Assembly: GCA_023375785.1 (NCBI GenBank)
Contig: SZWC01004980.1
Coordinates: 3,149 to 65,420, forward strand
Direction of reading: 5' to 3'
From: Penium margaritaceum
Lineage: Eukaryota > Streptophyta > Zygnematophyceae > Desmidiales > Peniaceae
DNA length: 62,272 nt
Shown here: positions 27,307 through 37,833 of the stretch, one piece after another
Position numbering within the stretch: the stretch's first letter is position 1
How the letters are laid out: each line of letters starts with the position of its first letter
The notes under the pieces: generated by a model
What the model was told of the DNA's origin: nothing
The model's database searches: none
What the model saw: the letters and a program-made list of their open reading frames with translations, nothing else
Program-made: the position numbers and the translations under genes

Positions 27307-30300
27307 TGTGTTTCTGACCACTGTGTTTCTAAGCAGTGTGTTTCTGACCAGTGGGTTTCTAACCACTGTGTTTACTGATGTGTTTCTGACCACTGGGTTT
27401 ATGACCACTGTGTTTCTGTCCACTGTGTTTCTGACCACTTTGTTTCTGACCTGTGTGTTTCAGACTACTATATTTCTGACTAGTGTGTTTCTTAGCACTG
27501 TGTTTCTGACCACTAGGCTTATGACCACTGTGTCTCTGACCGCTGTGTTTCTCACTAGTGTGTTCTGACCAATATGTTTCTGACCACTGTGTTTCTGACC
27601 ACTGTGTTTCTGACCAATGTGTTTCTGATCGCTGTGTTTCTGACCACTGTGTTTGTGACCAGTGTGTTTCTGACCACAGTGGTTGTGACCACTGTGCTTC
27701 TGACCACTGTGTTTATGACCACTGTGTTTCTGACCAGTGTGTTTCTGACCAGTGTGTTTTTGACCAGTGTGTTTCTGACCACTGTTTTTCATACCACCGT
27801 GTTTTTGACCACTGTGGTTCTGACCATCGTGTTTCCGACCACTGTGTTTCCGACCACTGTGTTCATGACCAGTGTGTTTCTGACCAGTGTGTTCCTGACC
27901 ACTGCGTTTCTTACCACTGTGTTTCTGACCACCGTGTTTATAACCACTGTGTTTCTGACCACTGTGTTTCTGACCAGTGTGTTTCTGACCAGTGTGTTTT
28001 TGAGCAGTGTGTTTCTGACCACTGTGTTTCTGACCACTGTGTTCCTGACCACTGTGTTTCATGTTTCTGACCTTCTGACCAGTGTGTTTCTGACCAGTGC
28101 GCCTCAAACCAGTGTGTTTCTGACCAGTGTGTTTCTGACCAGTGTATTTATGACCACTATGTTTATGACCACTGTGTTTCTGACAACAGTGTTTCTGACC
28201 ACCGTGTTTCTGACAACTGTGTGTCTGACCAGTGTGTTTCTGACCAGTGTGTTCTGACCACCGTGTTTTTGACAACTGTGCTTCTGACCATCGTGTTTCT
28301 AATCACTGTGTTTCTGACCTCCGTGTTTCAGACCATTGTGTTTCAGACCAATCTGTTTCTGACCACTGCGTTTCTGACCACTGTGTTTCTGACCAGTGTG
28401 TTTCTGACCAGTGTGTTCTGACCACCGTGTTTTTGACAACTGTGCTTCTGACCATCGTGTTTCTAATCACTGTGTTTCTGACCTCCGTGTTTCAGACCAT
28501 TGTGTTTCAGACCAATCCGTTTCTGACCACTGCGTTTCTGACCACTGTGTTTCTGACCACCGTATTTCTCACCACTGTGTTTCTAACCAGTGTCTTTCTG
28601 ACCGCTGTGTTTTTTACCAATGTGCTTCTGACCACGGTGTTTCTGACCACTGTGTTTCTGAAAACTGTGTTTCTGACCACTGTGTTTCAGACCACTGTCT
28701 TTCTGGCCACTATGTCTCTTACCACTGTGTTTCTGACCACAGTGTTTCTAACCATGGTGTTTCTGACCAGTGTGTTTCTGACCAGTGTGTTTGTGACTCT
28801 TGTGTTTTTGACCACCGTGTTTCTGACCACTTAGTTTCTAACCAGTGTGTTTATGACCTGCATGTTTCTGACCAGTGTGTTTCTCACTACTGTGTTTCTG
28901 ACCACCGTGTTTGTGACCAGTGTGTTTCTGACCATAGTGTTTCTGACCACTGTGTTTCTGATCACTGTGTTTCTGACCACTGTGATTCTGACCACTGTGT
29001 TTCTAACCACTGTGTTTCTGACCACTGTTTTCCTGACCAGTGTGTTTCTGAACAGTGTGTTCCTGACCACTGGGTTTCTGACCACTGTGTTTCTGACCAC
29101 TGTGTTTCTGACCACTGTTTTTCTGACCATTGTGTTTCTGACCACAGTGTTTCTGACCAGGGTGTATATGACCGTTGTGTTTTTGACCACTGTGTTTCTA
29201 ACCGGTGTGTTTCTGACCAGCTATTTCTATCAAGTGTGTTTCTCACTACTGTGTTTATGACCATTGTGTTTCTGACCACTGTGTTTCTGACATCTGTGTC
29301 TTCACCAGTGTGTTTCTGACCACTGTGTGTCTGACCACTGTCTTTCTGACCACGGAGTTTGTGACCATTATGTTTCTGACCACAGTGTTTCTGACCACTG
29401 TGTTTCTGACCGGTGTCTTTCTGACCAGTGTGTTTCTGATCGTTGTGTTTCTCACCAGTGTGTTTCTGACCACTGTGTTTTGGAGCAGCGTGTTTCTGAC
29501 CAGTGTGTTTCTGACCACTGTGTTTCTGGCGTGTGTGTTCCTGACCAGTGTGTTTCTGACCATTGTGTTTCTGACCACGTTGCTTCTGACCACTGTGTTT
29601 CTGACCACTGTGTTCCCGACCATCGTGTTTCTGACCAGTGCGTTTCTGACCACTGTGTTTGTGACCACCGTGTTTCTGACCGGTTCGTCTCTAACAAGTG
29701 TCTTTCTGACCGCTGTGTTTCTGACCACTCTGTTTCTGACCACTCGGTTTCGGACCACTGTGTTTCTGACCACTCTGTTTCTGACCACTCGGTTTCGGAC
29801 CACTGTGTTTCTGAACAGTGTGTTTGTTACTCTTGTGGTTTTGACCACCGTGTTTGTGACCACTTTGTTTCTAACCAGTGTGTTTATGACCTGCATGTTT
29901 CTGACTAGTCTGTTTCTCACTACTGTGTTCCTGACCACTGTGTTTCTGACCATTGTGTTTCTGACCACTGTCTTTCTGACCACTGTGTTTCTGACCAGTG
30001 TGTTTCTGACCACTGTGTTTCTGAGCAGTGTGTTTGTGACCAGCGTGTTTCTGACCACTGTGTTTCTGACTGGTGTGCTTGTGACCAGTGTGTTTCTGAC
30101 CATAGTGTTTCTGACCACTGTGTTTCTGATCACTGTGTTTCTGACCACTGTGATTCTGACCACTGTGTTTCTGACCACTGTGTTCCTGACCAGTGTATTT
30201 CTGACCAGTGTGTCCCTGACCACTGGGTTTCTGACCACTGTGTTTCTGACCAGTGTGTTTGTGACCAGTGTGTTTCTGACCATAGTGTTTCTGACCACTG

Positions 30301-31733
30301 TGTTTCTGATCACTGTGTTTCTGACCACTGTGATTCTGACCACTGTGTTTCTGACCACTGTGTTTCCGACCACTGTTTTCCTGACCAGTGTATTTCTGAC
30401 CAGTGTGTCCCTGACCACTGGGTTTCTGACCACTGTGTTTCTGACCACTGTGTTTCTGACCACTGTTTTTCTGACCACTGTGTTTCTGACCACCGTGTTT
30501 CTGACCAGGGTGTATATGACAAGTGTGTTTTTGACCACTGTTTCTAACCAGTGTGTTTCTGACCAGCGTGTTTCTAACAAGTATGCTTCTCACTACTGTG
30601 TTTCTGACCATTGTGTTTCTGACCACTGTGTTTCTGATATCTGTGTCTTCACCAGTGTGTTTCTGACCACTGTGTGTCTGACCACTGTCTTTCTGACCAC
30701 GGAGTTTGTGACCATTATGTTTCTGACCACAGTGTTTCTGACCACCGTGTTTCTGACCGGTGTGTTTCTGACCAGTGTGTTTCTGATCGTTGTGTTTCTC
30801 ACCAGTGTGTTTCTGACCACTGTGTTTCTGAGCAGCGTGTTTCTAACCAGTGTGTTTCTGACCACTGTGTTTCGGACGTGTGTGTTCCTGACCAGTGTGT
30901 TTCTGACCATTGTGTTTCTGACCACGTTGCTTCTGACCAATGTGTTTCTGACCAGTGTTCCCGACCATCGTGTTTCTGACCAGTGTGTTTCTGACCACTG
31001 TATTCGTGACCACTGTGTTTCTGACCGGTTCGTCTCTAACAAGTGTCGTTCTGACCGCTGTGTTTCTGACCACTCTGTTTCTGACCACTCGGTTCCGGAC
31101 CACTGTGTTTCTGACCACTGTGTTTCTGACCACTGTGTTTCTGACCACTGTGTTTCTGACCACTATGTTTCTGACCACTTTGTTTCTGACCACTGTGTTT
31201 CTGACTAGTGTGTTTCTGACTCATGTGTTTCTGACCAATTTGTTCATGACCACTGTGTCTCTCACCAGCGTGTTTCTGACCAGTCTGTTTATGGCCACTG
31301 TGTTTCTACCCACTGTGTTTCTCACCAGCGTGTTTCTGACCAGTGTGTTTCTGACTACTGTGTTTCTGACCACAGTGTTTCTGACCATTGTGTTTCTGAA
31401 CACTGACTTTCTGACCACTGTGTTTCTGACCATTGTGTTTCTGACCACTGTATTTCTGACAGTTGTGTTTCTGACCATAGTGTTTCTGACCAATATGTTT
31501 CTGACCACTGCGTTTCTGACCACTGTGTTTCTGACCGGTGTGTTTCTAACCAGTGTGTGTCTAACCACTTTGTTTCTGACCAGTGTGTTTCTGACTACTG
31601 TGTTTCTGACCACTGTGTTTCTGACCGCAGTGTTTCTGACCACTGTGTTTCCGACCACTGTGTTTCTGACCAGTGTGTGTCTGACCACTGTCTTTCTGAC
31701 CACGGAGTTTGTGACCATTATGTTTCTGACCAC

Positions 31734-31868
31734 AGTGTTTCTGACCATTGTGTTTCTGACCATTGTGTTTCTGACCATTGTGTTTCTGACCATTGTGTTT
31801 CTGACCATTGTGTTTCTGACCATTGTGTTTCTGACCATTGTGTTTCTGACCATTGTGTTTCTGACCAT
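31734..31868 (+). repeat. Homogeneous monomer block, CAT form, 15 bp x 9
   Basis: Nine consecutive monomers ending in gaccat, the third base variant of the satellite. The first monomer starts with agtg instead of tgtg. The block is inserted in a copy of the segment also found near 29330 and 30680 (cggagtttgtgaccattatg). Confidence 0.9.
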
Positions 31869-34388
31869 TGTGTTTCTGACCACTGTGTTTCTGACCACTG
31901 TTTTTCTGACCACTCTGTTTCTGACCACTTTGTTTCTGACCACTGTGTTTCTGACCACCGTGTTTCTGACCAGTTGATTTCTGACTCCTGTGTTCCTCAC
32001 CACTTTGTTTCTGACCGCTGCGTTTCTGACTAGCGTGTTTCTGACCAGTGTGTTTATAAGCACTGTGTTTCTAACCACTGTGTTTCTGACCAGCACGTTT
32101 CTTATCAGTGTGTTTTTTACTACTGTGTTTCTGACCATGGCGTTTCTGACCACTGTGTTTATGACCAAAGTGTTTCTAACCACTGTGTTTCTGATCGGTG
32201 TGCTTCTGACCAGTGTGTTTGTGACCATGGTGTTTCTGACCACTGTGTTTCTGACCACCGTGTTTCTCACCAGTGTGTTTCTGACTACTGTGTTTCTGAC
32301 CATTGTGTTTATGACCACTGTGTTTCTGACATCTGTGTCTTGACCAGTGTGTTTCTGACCACTGTGTATGACCACTGTCTTTCTGACCACGGTGTTTCTG
32401 ACCATTCTGTTTATGACCACTGTGTTTCTGACCACTGTGTTTGTGACCGGTGTGTTTCTGGCCAGTGTGTTTCTGACCACTGTGTTTCTTTCCGGTGTGT
32501 TTCTGACCACTGTGTTTCTGAGCAGTGTGTTTCTGACCAGTGTGTTTCAGACCACTGTGTTTTTGACCAGTGTGTTCCAAACCAGTGTGTTCCTAACCAC
32601 TGCGTTCCTGACCACTGTGTTTCTGACCATTGTGTTTCTGACCACTGTGTTTCTGACCACCGTGTTTCTGACCACTACGTTTCTGACCAGTGTGTATATG
32701 ACCAGTGTGTTTTTGACCACTGTGTTTTAACCAGCGTGTTTTTGACCAGCGTGTTTCTAACAAGTTTGTTTCTGACTTCTGTGTTTCTGACCATTGTGTT
32801 TCTGACCACTGTGTTTCTGACATCTGTGTTCTCACCAGTGTGTTTCTGACCACGGTGTGTCTAACCACTGTCCTTCTCACCACGGAGTTTCTGACCATTG
32901 TGTTTCTGACCACTGTGTTTCTGACCACTGTGTTTCTGACCGGTGTGTTCCTGACCAGTATGTTTCTGATCACAGTCTTTCTGACCAGTGTGTTCCTGAC
33001 CACTGTGTTTTTGAGCAGTGTGTTTCTGAGCAGTGTGTTTCTGACCAGTGTGTTTCTGACCAGTGTGTTTCTGACCACTGTGTTTCTGACCGGTGTGTTC
33101 CTGACCAGTGTGTTTCTGACCATTGTGTTTCTGACCACGTCGTTTCTGACCACTTTGTTTTTGACCACTGTGTTCCTTACCATCGTGTTTCTGACCGGTG
33201 TATTTCTGACCACTGTGTTTTTGACCACTGTGTTTCTGACCGGTTCGTCTCTAACGATAGTCTTTCTGACCGTTGTGTTTCTGACCACTCTGTTTCTGAC
33301 CACTGTGTTTCTGACCACTTCGTTTCTGACCACTGTGTTTCGGACCAGTGTGTTTCTGACTCTTGTGTTTCTGACCAATTTGTTCATGACCACTGTGTTT
33401 CTGACCAGCGTGTTTCTGACCAGTGTGTTTATGACCACAGTGTTTCTATCCACAGTGTTTCTCACCAGCGTGTTTCTGACCAGTGTGTTTCTGACTGCTG
33501 TGTTTATGACCACTGTGTTTCTGACCATTGTGTTTGTGAACACTGACTTTCTTACCACTGTGTTTCTGACCAGTGTGTTTCTGACCACTGTGTTTCTGAC
33601 AGCTGTGTTTCCGACCACATTGTTTCTGACCAATATGTTTCTGACCACTGTGTCTCTGACCACTGTGTTTCTGACGGGTGTGTTTCTGACCAATGTGTTT
33701 CTGACCACTTTGTGTCTGACCAGAGTGTTTCTGACCACTGTGTTTCTGAGTAGTGTGTTTCTAACCAGTGTGTTTCTGACCACTGTGTTTCTGACCACTG
33801 TGTTTCTTACCATTGTGTTTCTGACCATTGTGTTTCTGACCACTGTGTTCCTGACCATCGTGCTTCTAACCACTGTGTTTCTGACCAGTGTGTTTCTGAA
33901 CATTGTGATTCAGACCAATGTGTTTCTGACCAGAGTGTTTGTGACCAGTGTGTTCTGACCACTGTGTGTCTGACCACTGTGTTTCTGACCACTGTGTTCA
34001 TGACCACTGTTTTTCTAACCACTCTGTTTCTGACCACTGTGTTTATGACCATTGTGTTTTTGACCACCACGTTTCTGACCAGTACGTTTATGAGCACAGT
34101 GTTTCTAACCAGAGTGTTTCTGACCAGCATGTTTCTGACCAGTGTGTTTCTGACTACTATGTTTCTGACCACTATGTTTCTGACCGTTGTGTTCTGACCA
34201 CTGTGTTTGTGACCACTGTGTTTCTGACGAGTGTGTTTCTAACCACTGTATTTCTGACAGCTGTATTTCTGACCATGGTGTTTCTGAACACCGTGTTTAT
34301 GACCACTGTGTTTCTGACGACTGTGTTTCTGATCAGTGTGCTTCTGACCAGTGTGTTTGTGACCACTGTGTTTCAGACTAGTGTCTTT

Positions 34389-35330
34389 GGTGCCCCCAAT
34401 TTTGCCGCGCCCAATATGACTTCCGCGCTCTCTAGCTCCGCGTTTGGTCTGCTCCGCGATCTTGTCGTTCCGCAATTCTGGGCAGCACCCACTGGCCACT
34501 CCTCCACTACCTTTCCTAGTCTTCCGCGGATGCTTCACACCTTCTGGATCCCAGTCGTGGGTAGTGCTCCGCGGCTCCCTCCTTGCCAGCACGAGAGTCC
34601 GCCACCTCGTGGCCTCTGACTCCTTCGCCTGCGGAACCCCGTTCCGCGGTCGTGTGCAAGGCCTCGGAGTTGCCAACAGCGCTCTTTACCCAACCTTTGT
34701 TCCCTGGTGATGACAGCACTAAGCGGATTCTTTGGTTGTTCTTAGGATGGGTGGATTGAGCAGCGTGCTCCACGCATACCCAGAGGATAAGTATTCGTCC
34801 TCCGCAGAACAACTGAGCGGAGAGCACGGTTGCAACTTCCTCAACAGGTGCGGATCTCAGAGGGGAAGCGTGGGTGGGAGCCACACTAACACTTTTGCGG
34901 AGTAATGAGATAGAAGGAGGCAATCAGGTTCTGAACAAGTCAGGGCTCTCAGGCTCATGAGTGGGAAATGGGCTTGTATTAACTCAAACTACACATGATC
35001 AGGCAAAGGCTAAGCATCTATGGTCATTGGTCAGATATCCTAGTCGCTCCGCTACACCACTGTTATATATCTATCAACGCTAGCCTTCAAAGACATCCCC
35101 TACCACTCTTTCCCTTGTTTCGGTCTCCGCGCGGCGCGCTACATGCACTGCGGGTCTCGTCCTTGTCACACGCACACACACTTCACTACTGTATCCCTGT
35201 TCTACTTCTACATCTTCCTTTAGTTCGCGGCTTGGACACTTGCAATCTTGTGTTCTTCCTTGAACCTTCGTCTTCGCGCGGTGCGTCCCCCCGGTCCTCG
35301 TGCTTGATTACCGCTGCCCCTCTTGAGCCC
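34389..35330 (-). other. Non-coding 3' region, possibly an LTR remnant
   Basis: About 940 bp between the satellite junction and the TGA that ends the long minus-strand coding region. No ORF here is convincing. On the minus strand a TATATAA lies at 35063-35069, followed downstream by moderately AT-rich sequence and then GC-rich sequence up to the satellite. That layout would suit the promoter part of a 3' LTR followed by U5 or leader sequence. No second copy exists in the window to prove an LTR, and I could not find a convincing primer-binding site or polypurine tract. Confidence 0.35.
35063..35069 (-). promoter_or_regulatory. TATA-like box
   Basis: Minus-strand TATATAA, about 260 bp past the end of the coding region, in the candidate LTR. 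It would drive transcription toward the satellite on the left. Only the sequence match supports it. Confidence 0.25.
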
Positions 35331-35822
35331 TCATTGGTCGAGCTCCTGCCTGACCTCCGGTCCTGGTGTAGTGTGTTTCTGCACGTCCGGCGCTCCATCT
35401 TCTCCGCGGCTTGACTCATGTTCCCTTCTCACCGCGGGTTCTTGCCCTGCTGTCCCGCCCATTTTGGCTTCTCCACAGCCATTCTTTCCAACAGCCATTG
35501 ACAGTTCATCATCAACTCCCGCTTCCTGGCAGCGACGTTCCCGCCTCTTTTCCCTCTCCACTTCTGGAGTCTGCGCCACCCCACGCTCGACCGCAATCTT
35601 ATTGCGGGAGTAGCGTGCCTTGCGCATTCTCCGGTACTCCGCGGCCTCCCCTTTGTCTTTGTCCGCGGACCTCTAGCCGCGGAAGCCTTGTTCCGCGGAT
35701 CTGTGGGAACCAGCGATTTCCTCTCCGCGGATCTACATTCTCCTCTGCGGAGATGCGGTGGATCCCGAATGACACTGATGCCCCCAACCCCCCCCTTTCC
35801 AAGACTCTGTCCCAGAGTCTCC
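35331..35822 (-). pseudogene. Basic C-terminal tail of the polyprotein, ending at TGA
   Basis: From about 35627 the minus strand encodes a charged segment of about 98 residues (rich in Arg, Lys, Glu) ending at TGA 35331-35333. It is in the same frame as the Cys-rich segment upstream, separated from it by TAA 35823-35825 and TAGs at 35733-35735 and 35673-35675. If those three codons are passed, the reading is continuous. A run of Cs on the plus strand near 35787-35798 could shift the frame, and other frames also look open here, so the joining part 35630-35822 is less certain than the tail itself. No known domain recognised. Confidence 0.4.
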
Positions 35823-35825
35823 TTA

Positions 35826-36400
35826 GTGCAAGAGGCGTGTGAACTTTCCTCGGGGGCCTGGCCGCTCCCGTTGTTGGCAGGGGCGGCGGTAGGTCTCCAC
35901 TTCTGCGCCCTCACGCTGATACCTCGCGGAGCACTCCTGATGCACATACAAGTGGCAGCCCTCACACCTGGCTCCTGCAGTGATGTCTTCCGTGCCCAGT
36001 CTCTTTTTGCAGCTGGAGCAGTGCGGGATTCGTTCATATGTCCTGCAGCTGGTGCAGCGGTATACTGTCAGCCCCTCCTCATTCCTGCCCACCTTTGTAG
36101 TGCTCTATGCATGGGCCCATCCTCCGCAGTGCTCACAGTGGCATGCTGTCCCTATGACAATCCCCATACATCCGTCTCCGCAGCACTCCAGTCCAGAGTT
36201 TTGCGCACCCCAATTCGCCTTTCTGGGCTGAGCCAAGCATTGGTGGCCTGTCCACACTCCTTCCTTGCCCCTCTTGCCGTACCGCAGATAGCACATTTTT
36301 AAGCACATGCCACATCCCTTGCCGAACTCCGCCATCCCCTCGTGGCAGGCTGTACAAGCAGGTTCTCGGGTCTCCACGACAAAGCTGAGGTAGTAGTCTG
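35826..36400 (-). pseudogene. Cys-rich PHD-like zinc modules, distal part
   Basis: This frame starts after a one-base shift near 36391-36410 and carries several CxxC pairs: CTAC, CGMC, CEHC followed by GGWAH, CTSC, CSSC and CEGCHLYVHQEC. The last is CxxC-x4-HxxC, and the CxxC-x2-W-x-H form before it is typical of PHD-type zinc fingers. A single in-frame TAG at 36105-36107 splits the segment just after GGWAHA; the reading continues in the same frame with no other break to 35826. The zinc-binding pattern is seen directly; the PHD assignment is by analogy. Likely role, inferred: chromatin or protein contact by the integrase polyprotein. It follows another Cys-rich segment encoded one frame away. 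Confidence 0.5.
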
Positions 36401-36790
36401 CCTCAAGAGCTCATTACCCACACATTGGTGGCATTGGCCCTTCCAGGCAGAGTTGCCCGCCACCAGGCATTTGCGGTGCGCCAACATCTTGCAGACAATA
36501 CATTTTTCCCCGTCCTGCACGGTATTTAGGCATGTGGGGCATGCCGCGGATTGGTGCTCTTCCATTCCCGGTCCCTCCTCTTCCTCTGATTCTTCCCCTT
36601 CTTCTTCCTCATTCACCCGCGGGGCCCTGCGAACGCCTCGTTGCCTCTTAACCTCCTCCCTGCACCTCCTGCACACCGCAGCCCTGCTTCGCCCTCCGCG
36701 CCCATCACGAGGTGGGGCCAAGCAACCAGTGTACATTTTGCGGAGGCATCCGCCACAGTCTTGCACCTCCACTCCCCACCACTGGCCGCA
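36400..36790 (-). pseudogene. Cys-rich PHD-like zinc modules, middle part
   Basis: This frame encodes CGGC-x6-C near its start, a CRRC pair, an acidic Glu stretch, then CPTC, and CIVCKMLAHRKC followed by CHQC. CIVCKMLAHRKC is CxxC-x4-HxxC, the same spacing as CEGCHLYVHQEC downstream, so the module seems to be repeated. The open frame formally runs 36772-36299, but the part after about 36400 looks non-native because the Cys-rich reading continues in the neighbouring frame. Upstream, this frame joins the previous segment by a one-base shift in an A-rich stretch near 36797-36810; TAA codons at 36791-36793 and 36800-36802 lie at that junction. Confidence 0.5.
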
Positions 36791-37242
36791 TTAACGCATT
36801 TATTTTCTTTCAGTTCCTTCCTCCTTTTCTCCTCTGCCATGACCCGTCCCTCCGTCTGCCACTGCCTCATTGTGGCCTCGGAAACGAAGCGCGGACCTCT
36901 CTTTTGCTCTGGAGGCCCTTCTTCATCCTCCTCTTCCTCCTCCTCCTCCTCTTCTGGGTCCCATCTCCCGCGGGGCGGCGCTCCCCCAGCCCCGGGTACT
37001 GCTCCCTCTTCCTCATGCCTTTTCTTTGCGGCCTCCTGTTCAACAGCCTCCTTCAGGCATCGCAGGCAGGTTCTATTTCGTCCGATGCAGGTTTTGGAGG
37101 CTCCGCCGGCGTACTGATGCGCTGGATTCCCGCATACCCGAGACACCACCTTTAGGAGTGGTTCAGCAGGGAGGTTTTCTCCGCACCACACACATGGGCC
37201 TCTGTAGTCAGTCAGGGCCATAGGGCTCATTGGCACCCTCGT
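36790..37242 (-). pseudogene. Cys-rich module with long acidic run, proximal part
   Basis: This begins just after TAG 37243-37245 with an ATG at 37236. It encodes CVWC, a CGNPAH segment, and CIGRNRTCLRC, together a Cys/His-rich module, then a Glu/Lys region with about nine consecutive Glu (36920-36960) and a basic stretch before the frame is lost near 36800. It is in frame with the integrase C-terminal segment upstream across the TAG. As an isolated gene it would be an unusual small zinc protein; its continuity with the integrase frame favours a domain of the polyprotein. Confidence 0.5.
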
Positions 37243-37245
37243 CTA

Positions 37246-37833
37246 CGGTGGTACTTTCTGTGGTAGCTGCTGGGATACTCCCGATGGGGTTCGCTCGGGC
37301 TGTGGTTCGAGTCTGCCTTCAGACTCCTCCTTTCCCTGGTCCCGCGCCTTTCCCTGCTCCTGTCGTCTCTCCTCCTGCTGCTCCTGTTGTTGCTCCTGCC
37401 TCCGCGGCTCGCATTGTTGTTCCCTCCGTACCTCCTCTGCGACAAGTTCGCGGACATCGGATTCCTCCTCCTCAATCTCCTCTGGTTCCTGGCTCCATTC
37501 CTGCTCTTGCTACGACACCTGTCTCTCGCAGACATCCAGCACCTCCTTCGCTCTCCAACCTCGCAAACCTTTCCGTTGTGCCAGGGGCGGCAGGCGACAT
37601 CCCGTCCCGGGGATGTGCGTTTGCCATGCAGGTGGCAGCAGCACAAACTCCGTGGCCGGATAACTGCAGTCGTTGAATCCTTCCGGTCCTTCGAGCCACA
37701 CCTGCCCTGCCTCCACACTAGCCACTCGGTACACCTCCCGTGGCTCCCCTGCCTCTCTCCTCGCACTGGGGAAGGGGCGGAGATACACCAAGTGACCCTC
37801 CTTGATGGGCCCATGGTTCCGCGTCACATCCAC
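37246..37833 (-). pseudogene. Integrase C-terminal SH3-like segment and Gln/Glu-rich linker
   Basis: The first 70 or so residues, from the GTG at 37833, include IKEGHLVYLRPF, YRVASVEAGQVWLEG and ATEFVLLPP, a short beta-rich pattern like the SH3-like C-terminal domain after retroviral and Ty3 integrase cores. The frame is one base off the integrase core; the two overlap at 37824-37833 and the likely shift point is the GGGG run at 37851-37854. TAG 37510-37512 follows, after which the same frame encodes a long Gln/Glu-rich linker to TAG 37243-37245. In a Gln-rich stretch these TAGs are what a former or present Gln codon would look like. Confidence 0.55.

Larger units (their letters stand above)
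1..34388 (+). repeat. 15-bp satellite array, left block
   Basis: Tandem monomers of TGTGTTTCTGACCAC or TGTGTTTCTGACCAG fill the block almost without interruption. Substitutions are scattered over the monomer; insertions and deletions are rare, for example an extra T giving GTGTTTTCTGACC near 2331, 5460, 6345, 7590 and 13277. The plus strand reads as repeated VFLTT/VFLTS or CVSDH/CVSDQ and the minus strand as VVRNT, SGQKH or WSETQ, so five frames are open by chance of the unit. The substitutions show no preference for any codon position, which argues against coding. The block contains homogeneous higher-order stretches, listed separately, and kilobase-scale internal duplications. It starts before the window and ends where the monomer phase is lost near 34388. 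Confidence 0.97.

Noticed and set aside
1-34388. CRISPR-like regular repeats
   Set aside because: Repeats are contiguous with no spacers, and the sequence is eukaryotic.
34239-34676. Minus-strand ORF crossing the element/satellite junction
   Set aside because: Its end is plain satellite (GQKH repeats); chance read-through.
34516-34923. 135-codon minus-strand ORF in the distal part of the element
   Set aside because: No recognisable domain, competing open frames on both strands, and it lies beyond the TGA in the candidate LTR.
35020-35065. tRNA-like segment on the minus strand (a box-A-like TAGCGGAGCGACTAGG)
   Set aside because: No B box, no consistent cloverleaf stems.
36641-37155. Plus-strand Pro/Ser/Phe-rich ORFs
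   Set aside because: Antisense of the Cys-rich and Glu-rich minus-strand coding; composition explained by that.
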